Below are positions 16,692-24,605 of a DNA stretch of 33,311 bases, one piece after another. The stretch comes from Rhodopirellula maiorica SM1 (GTDB lineage Bacteria; Planctomycetota; Planctomycetia; Pirellulales; Pirellulaceae), in contig NZ_ANOG01000801.1 of assembly GCF_000346295.1 (NCBI RefSeq), positions 1-33,311 of the forward strand. The letters are read 5' to 3'. Each line of letters opens with the position of its first letter. Position 1 is the stretch's first letter. Position numbers and translations under genes: made by a program. The notes under the pieces were generated by a model. It was not told the DNA's origin, did not search any database, and saw nothing but the letters and a program-made list of their open reading frames with translations.

Positions 16692-19241
16692 TTAGGCCAC
16701 CCACGGGAACCACGCGATCACGGCAACCGTGATCAGCGACGTCAACGCCAAAAAGTGCCAAAACAGCATCACATTGGTGATGTCAGCGTCATAACGATCC
16801 GTCATCTTGCCGGCCAATCGGCGTGCAAAACAATACGTTTGCATCAACGCTCCGACACACAAGTGAACTGCCGTCCAAAGCACCAACACACACACGATTG
16901 CCGGATAGACGTGACGACTCGGATCCATCTGCGTCGAAATGGGGCTAAAGGCAAGTGCACCGGCAGCCAACAGCGACATGCCAATCGCGAATGCAGTGCT
17001 GAGATAAAATCCCAAGGCTTTATCAGCACGGTTGAATTTGTGTGCGGCCCATGTCAATAGCCAAGCCCCCGCCGCGACAGCAAGCGAGAGGTTCGGCCAC
17101 AGCATGCCAGGCCCTGCTGCATCTTCGGGAGGAAAATCATCGTGAATCGTCCAGTAAAAAAAGTAGCCAAACACCAATGACATAAACGCGGTCATATCAC
17201 CCAGCATCGTGATAAACATTGCCCACCAACCGACCGATCGCGGGCCCGAGACATAAATCGGTAGACTCAATCCCAACCCCACATCCTTGTGCGATTTTTC
17301 CGGAATCACGGCCGTCCCCGTCCACAACCACACGATCACCATTGCCAGCGCCAACACGCCACTGATCACCGCGGCCGTCCACCAATGATAGGTCGAAAAG
17401 ATAAAGACACCGCCAGTGAACAACGCTGCAAAAAAGGTCACAAACGTCGGCCCGGGAACGCGCAGACACTGAATTGGTTCGGCATCCATCGTGGATGTAA
17501 CCAATGTCTCACGAAGCCCTTCTTCGGCGTCGGGTAAATAGAATTTTCCTTGGTCGATGTCGTCGACAAAGTTCTCTTGATCCCACAACGGATAACGGCT
17601 GGTGATGATCGGGATCGAGCGTATGCCCCAAGGTTGATCAGGAACCTCGGCCAACCATTCCAACGTTCCGGCATTCCAGCAATTGCGTGGTGCAAGCGGT
17701 TCGTTTTTCTTCGGACGCAGCACGTCCCACAGAAAAACGACAAACCCCGCGGCCAACACAAATGCGCCCACGGTCGACACCAAATTCAACGTGTCAAACC
17801 CCATCGCTGCAGGATACGTATAGACTCGCCGCGGCATCCCCAACAATCCGGTCAAATGCATCGGAAAGAAGCTGACGTTAAATCCGATCAGCGTCAACCA
17901 AAATGCCCAACGTCCGTAGCGTTCGGACAACGCTTTGCCTTTGACAAGCGGATAGTAATAGTAGACGCCCGCCATGATGGGAAAGATCGTGCCACCGACG
18001 AGAACGTAGTGCAAATGCCCGACAATAAAGTAAGTGTCATGAGCCTGGTAATCAAATGGCGCCACTGCCACCATCACGCCAGTTAACCCACCGATAATGA
18101 ACGTCGCCAATCCAGCCAACACAAACAACAGCGAAACGGATTTCGTGATTCGGCCAATCAACAAGGTAGCGATGAAGCAAAAGATCTGGATTCCCGTTGG
18201 GATCGCCACCGCTTCGGAAGCTGCTGAAAAAATCCCAATGGTCAACCCCGGCAAGCCAGTGGTGAACATGTGGTGAACCCACAATCCAAAGCTCAAAAAT
18301 CCGGTCCCTACCGCCGCCAGGACGATCCATCCATAACCGGCCATCGGCACGCGGGCGAACGTTGGCACGATCATCGCCACCAGTGCGATCGACGGCAGAA
18401 ACACAATATAGACTTCGGGATGCCCAAAGATCCAAAACAAGTGTTGCCACAATAGCGGATCACCGCCTCGGGATGCGTCGAAGAACGGCCAATCAAGCGT
18501 CCGCTCTAGTTCCATCAACAAATCACCCGCAATCAGCGGCGGAAAGGCAAACAGAATCATGACGGCGACGACAAGGATGTACCAAGCGTACAACGGGATC
18601 AGATTCAACCGCATTCCCGGCGGTCGACACTTCAACACGCCGACGATCAGTTCCACCGCCGCAGCAATCGAGGCAACTTCGATGAACGAGAGTCCCAGCA
18701 ACCAAATATCGACTCCGACATCGGTTTGATACTCGGTGGTCATCGGCGGATACATAAACCAACCGCCGCGAGGGGCAACTCCAAAGAAAAGCGACCCGCA
18801 AACGAAGATTCCACCGATCAAAAAGCACCAATACCCATACGCCGACAATCGTGGGAATGGTAAATCTCGAGCTCCCAACATTTGAGGCAGCAGCAAGATC
18901 GAAATTGCTTCGAGAATGGGCACTGCGAACAAGAACATCATCACGCTGCCGTGCAACGTGAAAACTTGATTGTATTGCTCGGGTGTCAACCAATCGTTCT
19001 CTGGCAGCGCTAACTGAGCCCGCATGATCAGTGCAAGCACGCCACCAAATAAGAAAAAGGCGAACGAGGTGACGGTGTACCACAAACCGACTTCGGAATT
19101 ATTGACAGCCGACCAATACCGCCACCCTGTGGGCGTTCGCCATGGCGCGAGCAACCGCTTCGCTTGCGCCGACAACCCTGCTTCGGCTGCGGCCTCGTCA
19201 CTTGAGGTCGATTGGTCCTCGCTTCGGTCATCCTGCCTCAT
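16692..19241 (-). CDS. cytochrome c oxidase subunit I fused to subunit III
   Basis: An 849-aa fusion. Residues about 40-510 are the subunit I core with all metal ligands: His97 and His411 (heme a), His274, His323 and His324 (CuB), and His409 (heme a3), with Tyr278 of HPEVY as the cross-linked tyrosine. Residues about 595-849 hold further helices matching subunit III (SVGWWAMFITMLGDMTAFMSLVF and the C-terminal helices), joined by a hydrophilic linker (540-590). Fusions of cox1 and cox3 are known in caa3-type oxidases. The D-channel entry Asp126 and Glu276 are present, but the usual channel asparagines are Ile115 and Ser133, and the K-channel lysine is Gln352 (PTGIQIF). The start overlaps the cox2 stop (ATGA at 19238-19241). 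Confidence 0.95.
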   Translation of the reverse strand: MRQDDRSEDQSTSSDEAAAEAGLSAQAKRLLAPWRTPTGWRYWSAVNNSEVGLWYTVTSFAFFLFGGVLALIMRAQLALPENDWLTPEQYNQVFTLHGSVMMFLFAVPILEAISILLLPQMLGARDLPFPRLSAYGYWCFLIGGIFVCGSLFFGVAPRGGWFMYPPMTTEYQTDVGVDIWLLGLSFIEVASIAAAVELIVGVLKCRPPGMRLNLIPLYAWYILVVAVMILFAFPPLIAGDLLMELERTLDWPFFDASRGGDPLLWQHLFWIFGHPEVYIVFLPSIALVAMIVPTFARVPMAGYGWIVLAAVGTGFLSFGLWVHHMFTTGLPGLTIGIFSAASEAVAIPTGIQIFCFIATLLIGRITKSVSLLFVLAGLATFIIGGLTGVMVAVAPFDYQAHDTYFIVGHLHYVLVGGTIFPIMAGVYYYYPLVKGKALSERYGRWAFWLTLIGFNVSFFPMHLTGLLGMPRRVYTYPAAMGFDTLNLVSTVGAFVLAAGFVVFLWDVLRPKKNEPLAPRNCWNAGTLEWLAEVPDQPWGIRSIPIITSRYPLWDQENFVDDIDQGKFYLPDAEEGLRETLVTSTMDAEPIQCLRVPGPTFVTFFAALFTGGVFIFSTYHWWTAAVISGVLALAMVIVWLWTGTAVIPEKSHKDVGLGLSLPIYVSGPRSVGWWAMFITMLGDMTAFMSLVFGYFFYWTIHDDFPPEDAAGPGMLWPNLSLAVAAGAWLLTWAAHKFNRADKALGFYLSTAFAIGMSLLAAGALAFSPISTQMDPSRHVYPAIVCVLVLWTAVHLCVGALMQTYCFARRLAGKMTDRYDADITNVMLFWHFLALTSLITVAVIAWFPWVA

Positions 19242-20095
19242 TTCAGTTGCTCCAGATAGGCAACCATCGCCTGTAGATCGTCATCGGGCAACGAATCAAA
19301 TTGGGGCATCTCGGCTCCAGGTTTGACATCATGCGTCTGCGTAATCCAGCGAGCAAGATTTTCGGGATTATTCTTCAGAACGCTGGCAGCGATGCTGAGT
19401 CGGCTACCGAAATGTGTCAGATCGGGACCCACCTTTCCTTTCGCATCGGTACCGCGAACCGCATGACACGCGCTACAGCCGTATTTGAAAAACACTTGCT
19501 GTCCCGCGATCGCATCGGGTTCAATCGGCTGTTTGGCGGGTTCGGATTGTCGTGCCAACCAATCGTCGAATTCATCAACGGGCATGACGACCACATCAAA
19601 ATTCATCTGTGCGTGTGCCTTGCCGCAGAACTCGGCACACGCGCCACGGTATGTACCCACGCGAGTCGGGTGCAACTGCAGACGCGTCTGACGTCCTGGA
19701 ATCATATCGACCTTGCCACCAAGCGATGGGATCCAAAACGAATGGATCACGTCTTCGCTGTCGAGTTTAAATTCCACGGGCTGATCGACAGGCAAGCGAA
19801 TCTCATTGGCGGTTGCAATTTTTTCGCCATCGGGGCCAATGTAGTCAACTCGCCACCACCAAAGCACGCCGCTGACATGAATCTGCAAACTGCCACTCGG
19901 TGCCGGACGATGTAGATCGGGCAACATCGGCAGCGAGAAACAAAGCAAACCGGTCAGCACGATGGTAGGAAACACAGCGCCACCACCAATCACCAACAAC
20001 TTGGTGGTTCGCGGATGATGTTCCCCTGGTTGATAGATAGCGTAGACGGCTAACCCGATCACGATCAACCAGATCGCCACCGCGCCTCCGCTCAT
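19238..20095 (-). CDS. cytochrome c oxidase subunit II with fused cytochrome c domain (caa3 type); start uncertain
   Basis: Counting from the first ATG (20095), the protein is 285 aa with two transmembrane helices (about 4-21 and 33-56). A cupredoxin domain follows with a complete CuA site: His118, then C-x-E-x-C-x3-H-x2-M at 153-164. A C-terminal cytochrome c domain has CSACH (207-211) and Met263 as probable axial ligand. This fusion defines caa3 oxidases, which accept electrons from cytochrome c at the outer membrane face. The open frame extends 33 codons upstream to a TGA at 20195-20197, and the extra residues (TFNAAGRASEDIANLFYW) resemble the normal N-terminus of subunit II, yet contain no ATG, GTG or TTG. 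The ATG at 20095 has no ribosome site. The real start may be a rare codon, or there may be a mutation here. Confidence 0.9.
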   Translation of the reverse strand: MSGGAVAIWLIVIGLAVYAIYQPGEHHPRTTKLLVIGGGAVFPTIVLTGLLCFSLPMLPDLHRPAPSGSLQIHVSGVLWWWRVDYIGPDGEKIATANEIRLPVDQPVEFKLDSEDVIHSFWIPSLGGKVDMIPGRQTRLQLHPTRVGTYRGACAEFCGKAHAQMNFDVVVMPVDEFDDWLARQSEPAKQPIEPDAIAGQQVFFKYGCSACHAVRGTDAKGKVGPDLTHFGSRLSIAASVLKNNPENLARWITQTHDVKPGAEMPQFDSLPDDDLQAMVAYLEQLK

Positions 20096-20194
20096 CCAGT
20101 AAAACAGATTCGCAATGTCCTCAGACGCTCGGCCTGCGGCATTGAATGTCGATTGCGGCGTTTCGATGATCCCGTTCCCGGTGCAGAGTGATGA

Positions 20195-20554
20195 TCAGGC
20201 GTCGGTGGCCGAACTGATGTTTGCCGCTTTGGACTTGCTGTCATCGCTGGGCTGCTTTGATTCCCAACGTGCCAATTCCTCGAATTGTTTTTGTAGTTGT
20301 CCTGAGATACTCGATAGAGCACCGCCACGATGCATCGCCGTATCACGACAACGATCTTTCACACGGTTCTCGATTTCGACCTGCAGCGACGCACCCTCTT
20401 TCCGAGAGAAACCGCTCATTAGCAACGACTTCAGCAGCGACTTTGTCGACGCTTCGTCGATCGTCGACGACGGATCATTGCCTTCGAGCTGCTCGCAGCA
20501 GAGCTCAGCAAGCTTGTTAAGTTGTTCGTCAATTTGTGGGTTCGTATCGCTCAT
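20195..20554 (-). CDS. small acidic protein of unknown function, first gene of the oxidase operon
   Basis: A 119-aa hydrophilic, mostly helical protein (NPQIDEQLNKLAELCCEQLEG, GQLQKQFEELARWE) without membrane segments or known motif. ATG at 20554 was chosen; a GTG four codons earlier is possible. It lies directly upstream of and in the same frame as cox2: only 99 bases separate its TGA from the first cox2 ATG. Co-transcription with the oxidase genes is likely, and translational coupling is possible. Function is not recognised. Confidence 0.6.
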   Translation of the reverse strand: MSDTNPQIDEQLNKLAELCCEQLEGNDPSSTIDEASTKSLLKSLLMSGFSRKEGASLQVEIENRVKDRCRDTAMHRGGALSSISGQLQKQFEELARWESKQPSDDSKSKAANISSATDA

Positions 20555-20729
20555 CAGTTGTCTCACAGAGAAATTTCAATACTAAAGGACGTTTTCCGGT
20601 GAACGTCACCAGAATGCTCGTTCCCAAGACTCGGCCTGCAATCGACTAGCCCTGGAAACGCAATGCTGTCGCGGCTTCCGCCTCCGCTTGCCATATTCGG
20701 CAGTTTGCCTTTCTCGCTCGCGAGCCAAC

Positions 20730-21323
20730 TCAGCGGGTGGTCAATGTTTCGACGACCGCCAACACCACAGCCAATAGGATGGCGCTACCGAAGACCACCG
20801 CAGTCCGGTTGATTGGCAACCAGTCGAACAGCGTTAGTTTGCCGCGGTCGCCGATCGGATCGATCTTGCGTCCGATCCATCCCGAGCATTCCGCGAACAA
20901 ATACGATCCGCCCATCATTCCAATCATCATTGCGATCGCGTCGTAGTTGCCTTGGCCAAGTGCTGCGGCACCGGTCCCCGGACAATAGGCCGACAATGCA
21001 AAACCGACGCCAAACAACAATCCGCCAATAATGTTCGATGCATAGCGAGTCGGTTTGATGTGCAGCTCCACTTTTCCACTGCGGTGCAGCAAGTGAATAC
21101 CAATCATGCCCACGATCACGGCGGAAAGCATCACTTTCAAAACGGTAAAGTCTTGAAGCAATAACTGACCAATCAGCACGTGGAACTTCGCAACGCCCCC
21201 CTTCTGCAACAAAAATCCGAACACGACTCCAAAAACCATGCCAAGGGCAAGCGTCTGAGCGCCGGCAGTATCGGCTTCGTTTTTTGATTTGGATTCCGCC
21301 GTTTGGTGAACTGTGGTCGCCAT
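20730..21323 (-). CDS. YeeE/YedE family half-transporter (second half)
   Basis: A 197-aa membrane protein with about five helices and the motif YCPGTGAAALGQG, typical of the C-terminal half of YeeE/YedE proteins, which take up thiosulfate or related sulfur compounds through conserved cysteines. The ATG at 21323 follows GGAGG by 5 bases and fits best; a TTG and other ATGs up to 33 bases upstream are alternatives. It lies 90 bases downstream of the gene for the other half, so the two probably pair into one transporter. Sulfur substrate is inferred from the family. Confidence 0.88.
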   Translation of the reverse strand: MATTVHQTAESKSKNEADTAGAQTLALGMVFGVVFGFLLQKGGVAKFHVLIGQLLLQDFTVLKVMLSAVIVGMIGIHLLHRSGKVELHIKPTRYASNIIGGLLFGVGFALSAYCPGTGAAALGQGNYDAIAMMIGMMGGSYLFAECSGWIGRKIDPIGDRGKLTLFDWLPINRTAVVFGSAILLAVVLAVVETLTTR

Positions 21324-21413
21324 CATCTCCTCCGTCATTCGGATCGTTTGAACCAATTAATTTTTCGTGATTAAGCCCGCGGGCGGTAGTCGTTCGCTGA
21401 AACAGCCACCTAT

Positions 21414-21971
21414 CTAAACCAGATAAACGAACATCGCGGTGATAATCCCACCGATGAAAAAGCAGATCGCTGAAATCCAGGAACCGACCGCCAACTGTAG
21501 CGTGCCGCTAATCCCATGACCGCTTGTGCATCCGCCGGCCATCCGTGCACCGAACGCCATCATCATGCCGCCCGCCAACGCCACAACGATCCTCAGCATC
21601 CCGCTGTCACCGCCGAAACGATCCTGCCACATCGCAGGCAACAGTTGCCCCGTCAATTCATTGCCGGTCCAGGCGGCCAGAAAGGCCCCGATGACGGCAC
21701 CGAAAACCAGCATCACTTCCCACCCCACGCCCGGTGGCTTCTTCTTGAAAAACGCAAGCGAACGAGTATGCGATGGTGCAACTTTCTCGCCAATCAGTCC
21801 AGCCAATTTCGCGTATGCTGTCGAGGCACCAAGTGGCTTGTTCGAAAAATAGAATGTCAACATCGACAAGCCACCGATCAATGCACCGACCAGATAGGGT
21901 GACCATGCTGGCCCCGCGTAGTTCAACGCATCAATGTTCTGATCCGCGATCAGCCCCAGTTCGATCATCAT
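21414..21971 (-). CDS. YeeE/YedE family half-transporter (first half)
   Basis: A 185-aa membrane protein with the family motif GGCTSGHGISGTLQLA (Cys148) near the third of four to five helices, and NKPLGASTAYAKLAG in the N-terminal part. The start at 21971 follows AAAGGA by 8 bases. It is the upstream partner of the gene at 20730-21323. Split YeeE pairs of this size are common and are placed in sulfur-compound transport; nothing here identifies the exact substrate. Confidence 0.9.
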   Translation of the reverse strand: MMIELGLIADQNIDALNYAGPAWSPYLVGALIGGLSMLTFYFSNKPLGASTAYAKLAGLIGEKVAPSHTRSLAFFKKKPPGVGWEVMLVFGAVIGAFLAAWTGNELTGQLLPAMWQDRFGGDSGMLRIVVALAGGMMMAFGARMAGGCTSGHGISGTLQLAVGSWISAICFFIGGIITAMFVYLV

Positions 21972-22157
21972 GATTACGATCCTTTTTCGTGTTCAACCTC
22001 ATAATTGGCCGCTGTCCACGCACCATAACTGCTTGAAAACTGGCGACGTGCTGAAACCTCGAGGCAGCCCTAAATCAGCGTGGCTCGCGAGCGGCTTCCC
22101 GCTCACATGAAACGCACGAAAGCCGCTGACTGCTTGTTGAACTAGCCCGTCTTCAGA

Positions 22158-22192
22158 ATGCTTCGTTTAACCATTGACCGATAGGCGTACGC
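22158..22192 (-). repeat. dispersed repeat, inverted copy of 30841-30875
   Basis: The 35 bases here are the reverse complement of 30841-30875 with only two mismatches; the shared core includes GCGTACGCCTATCGG and TGGTTAAACGAAGCAT. It lies in the 335-base spacer between the YeeE pair and the DUF1328 gene. The same spacer carries GC-rich short stems (for example AAGTCG-TTGA-CGACTT at 22244-22259), and no gene is seen in it. Confidence 0.75.
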
Positions 22193-22306
22193 ATCACGGA
22201 TGCAAGTACGCCTTCGGCTGATTGTCTAAACGACTAAACCAACAAGTCGTTGACGACTTCCGCTGCGCCTAACGGAACTCCGACCACGCCGGCGACGCTC
22301 GGGCGA

Positions 22307-22474
22307 TTAGACCGTCGGTCCGCGTCGTCCCATTACCAGACTGACAATAAAGAGCACAAGGAATACGACGAACAACACCTTGGCAATCATCGCAGCCGAA
22401 CCCGCAATTCCACCAAAACCAAGTACCGCCGCAATCAATGCGATCACCAAAAAAGTTAATGCCCAACCTAACAT
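22307..22474 (-). CDS. DUF1328 (UPF0391) small membrane protein, 55 aa
   Basis: A 55-aa protein with two hydrophobic helices: it begins [20 protein letters not shown], continues through [18 protein letters not shown] and ends GRRGPTV. This matches the DUF1328/UPF0391 family (Escherichia coli YtjA and others) over its full length. GGAG lies 6 bases before the ATG at 22474. Family members are often stress- or osmotically-induced, but their role is unknown. The neighbour on the right is a mechanosensitive channel gene transcribed divergently. Confidence 0.9.
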   Translation of the reverse strand: MLGWALTFLVIALIAAVLGFGGIAGSAAMIAKVLFVVFLVLFIVSLVMGRRGPTV

Positions 22475-22773
22475 CGGAGTCTCCAATCAAACAGAAAGTG
22501 AGTGTGTGTATACGGTCCATCCGTTGGCGACATTCACCAGCGGGTTGCGTTACGAAACAGACGATATTGCGATTCTCGTGCCACAGGTCCAAGAATCGTG
22601 AAAACGTTCCAAAACCGTTGGCAACGCCCGAAACTTGATTCCGCACCACGCAGTTTGGTCGCTAGCAAGCCAACACAAGAGTGATTGATGCCATCAATAC
22701 CGAATGCAGAGAAAGGCATAAGAGTTGCGTTCGCGTTAATGCCAAACCACCAACACCTACGCGAGACAAACCA
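22475..22773. other. 299-base divergent spacer
   Basis: Contains the divergent promoters of the DUF1328 gene (-) and the MscS gene (+). No clear boxes, palindromes or small genes were recognised. A TG-rich run (GTGAGTGTGTGTATAC) is at 22499-22514. Confidence 0.3.
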
Positions 22774-23853
22774 ATGGCGACTCTCTTTTCCCTTCCTCTC
22801 GCTGTTTTCGCGGTCGCGCAGGACGGTACAGCAGCCACCGAGGAAACATCCGACCCGGCTGATGATGTTGCCAACCCAAAGGATGTCCCAGGCGAAGTCG
22901 ACGTCAACATCGATACGGTCTGGGGAACGGTCGACAACATGATCGACAGCTTTCTTGACCGGTTGCCTTTTTTATTAGTAGGCATTGTCGTCTTTGCCAT
23001 CTTCTATTTTGTTGCCAAGTTAGTTCGGCGTTTTATTCGCAGCAGCACCCACGGCAAAAGCTCAGCCAATTTAGGGCGTGTGATGGGACGTGTTGCTCAG
23101 TGGGTACTAGTTTTTGTTGGGCTGATCTTAGCCGTTGCCATCATGGCTCCGTCGGTCACGCCAGGCAAATTGTTAACCTCGCTAGGCATCGGTGGTGTCG
23201 CGATTGGGTTTGCATTTAAAGACATTTTGCAAAACTTTATGGCTGGATTATTAATCCTGCTCAATGAACCCTTCAAAATCGGAGACCAAATTGTTTCGGG
23301 CGACCACGAGGGGACGGTCGAATCGATCAAGACTCGCGCAACGTTGATCAAGACTTATGACGGCAAACGAGTCGTGATTCCTAACAGCCAGATCTACACC
23401 AATCCCGTCGTCGTCAATACCGCCTACGACTGCATACGAACACAATATGACGTGGGCGTCGGTTATGGCGACGATCTTCGTCATGCGGCAAAGGTCATCT
23501 TACAAACACTCCAAAATACGGAGGGTGTGGTCAGCGATCCAGCGCCTGACGTGGTTGCAACCGAACTAGGCGGCAGCAGTGTGGTGTTGAGGGCACGATG
23601 GTGGACGGCCTCCGAACGCGTCAATGTGGTGCGCACCGGCAACGCCGTCATCAGCGATATTAAAAAAGCCCTTGACGATGCAGGAATCGACATGCCGTAT
23701 CCTACCAACGTCACTCTGTTACATGATCAAACCGAGGATTGTGATGGCGACCGAACACAGCAACGTGAAGGTTGGCCCGCAGGCGAAAATCCCCCGAATC
23801 CTCGGCCAATTGGACTCCACCGTGACCGTCCAAACGCGGATAACAAATCTTGA
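22774..23853 (+). CDS. MscS-family mechanosensitive ion channel
   Basis: A 359-aa small-conductance mechanosensitive channel. The start at 22774 opens a short hydrophobic signal-like segment (MATLFSLPLAVFAVAQ); a GTG start at 22681 would put a hydrophilic stretch in front. Three helices follow, the last being the pore helix region (LTSLGIGGVAIGFAFKDILQNFMAGLLILL), then the beta domain (FKIGDQIVSGDHEGTVESIKTRATLIKTYDGKRVVIPNSQIYTNPV in continuous sequence) and the alpha/beta vestibule domain. The hydrophilic tail GDRTQQREGWPAGENPP is also seen in related channels, so this reading frame to the end is real. Function is release of solutes on hypo-osmotic shock. The next gene starts 59 bases later on the same strand. 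Confidence 0.93.
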   Translation: MATLFSLPLAVFAVAQDGTAATEETSDPADDVANPKDVPGEVDVNIDTVWGTVDNMIDSFLDRLPFLLVGIVVFAIFYFVAKLVRRFIRSSTHGKSSANLGRVMGRVAQWVLVFVGLILAVAIMAPSVTPGKLLTSLGIGGVAIGFAFKDILQNFMAGLLILLNEPFKIGDQIVSGDHEGTVESIKTRATLIKTYDGKRVVIPNSQIYTNPVVVNTAYDCIRTQYDVGVGYGDDLRHAAKVILQTLQNTEGVVSDPAPDVVATELGGSSVVLRARWWTASERVNVVRTGNAVISDIKKALDDAGIDMPYPTNVTLLHDQTEDCDGDRTQQREGWPAGENPPNPRPIGLHRDRPNADNKS

Positions 23854-23912
23854 GCGACGCGTGCTTTCACTCTCGACGATCTATCAAACGCACAACATCA
23901 AGGAACAATGAC

Positions 23913-24605
23913 ATGCCCGATTCTGCCTCGTGGTTGCTCCATCAATGGGTGGTTGCCGGGATCGTTTCGTCGACCGCTCGGTTTATCCCGATTCCATTCG
24001 TCGACGACATCGTCCGCGACCAATGCCGTCGGTTTGTCGTCTCGCGCACTTTATCGTCACACCAACGCAGCGATCTGCTTGGCGAATTGAGACCGTACTA
24101 CGCAAACAGCGACGGTTGCGTGGCGGGATGCCTGGGGTTGCTGGCGAAAGCCCCATTGAAGATTCTGCTGTTTCCGCTTCGCAAAATCGTTGCCATGGTC
24201 ACTTCGATTAGGGGCGTACCGCTTGAAATCATGAGAACGGTGTTACTCGGACGCACCTTGGATCGTTATCTAGAGCGAGACGAAATCACGTTGAACTCCC
24301 ACAACGCCAATCAGATGCGATTGGCATTTGACGAGACCTTCGCACGTATGGATTTTCGAGTACTGCGTGCGGCGTTGACCGATGCGCTTTCGAGTGTTAG
24401 TGGATGGAAGTCAGCGGCGATCGCGGTTGCGACTCGAGTGGCGGGACAGAAAGAGACGGCGGAGCAGGATCTGCAATCGGATCCCAAAGTCGACAGCGGA
24501 GCGAAACGCATCACGGAAGTGCTCGACCGGCCGGATACCCTCGAGCTCTTCGCGGAATTCGATCGCCGATTTGACGAAGCGATCAAACAAATGGACGTAC
24601 GTTAA
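23913..24605 (+). CDS. hypothetical protein, 230 aa
   Basis: Not recognised with certainty. The start ATG at 23913 has AAGGA 8 bases upstream. The sequence is largely helical with an amphipathic or semi-hydrophobic stretch (about 10-25, WVVAGIVSSTARFIPIPFVDD) and a second one (LGLLAKAPLKILLFPLRKIVAMV), the rest hydrophilic with a C-terminal acidic/basic helix. The phrase FIPIPFVDDIVR may indicate peripheral membrane attachment. It is probably co-transcribed with the MscS gene. Its stop overlaps that of the convergent DUF21/CBS gene (TTAA at 24602-24605). Confidence 0.7.
   Translation: MPDSASWLLHQWVVAGIVSSTARFIPIPFVDDIVRDQCRRFVVSRTLSSHQRSDLLGELRPYYANSDGCVAGCLGLLAKAPLKILLFPLRKIVAMVTSIRGVPLEIMRTVLLGRTLDRYLERDEITLNSHNANQMRLAFDETFARMDFRVLRAALTDALSSVSGWKSAAIAVATRVAGQKETAEQDLQSDPKVDSGAKRITEVLDRPDTLELFAEFDRRFDEAIKQMDVR

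Noticed and set aside
20092-20346. 84-codon minus-strand frame overlapping cox2 start region
   Set aside because: Shadow of the cox2 and small-protein frames; basic, low-complexity product with no ribosome site.
22681-22773. Longer N-terminus of the MscS gene from a GTG at 22681
   Set aside because: It adds 31 hydrophilic residues before a signal-like segment; ATG at 22774 fits the family better.
23742-23911. Overlapping frame at the 3' end of the MscS gene, suspected frameshift
   Set aside because: The MscS frame itself continues with a GDRxxQREGWPAG tail seen in related channels, so no frameshift is needed.
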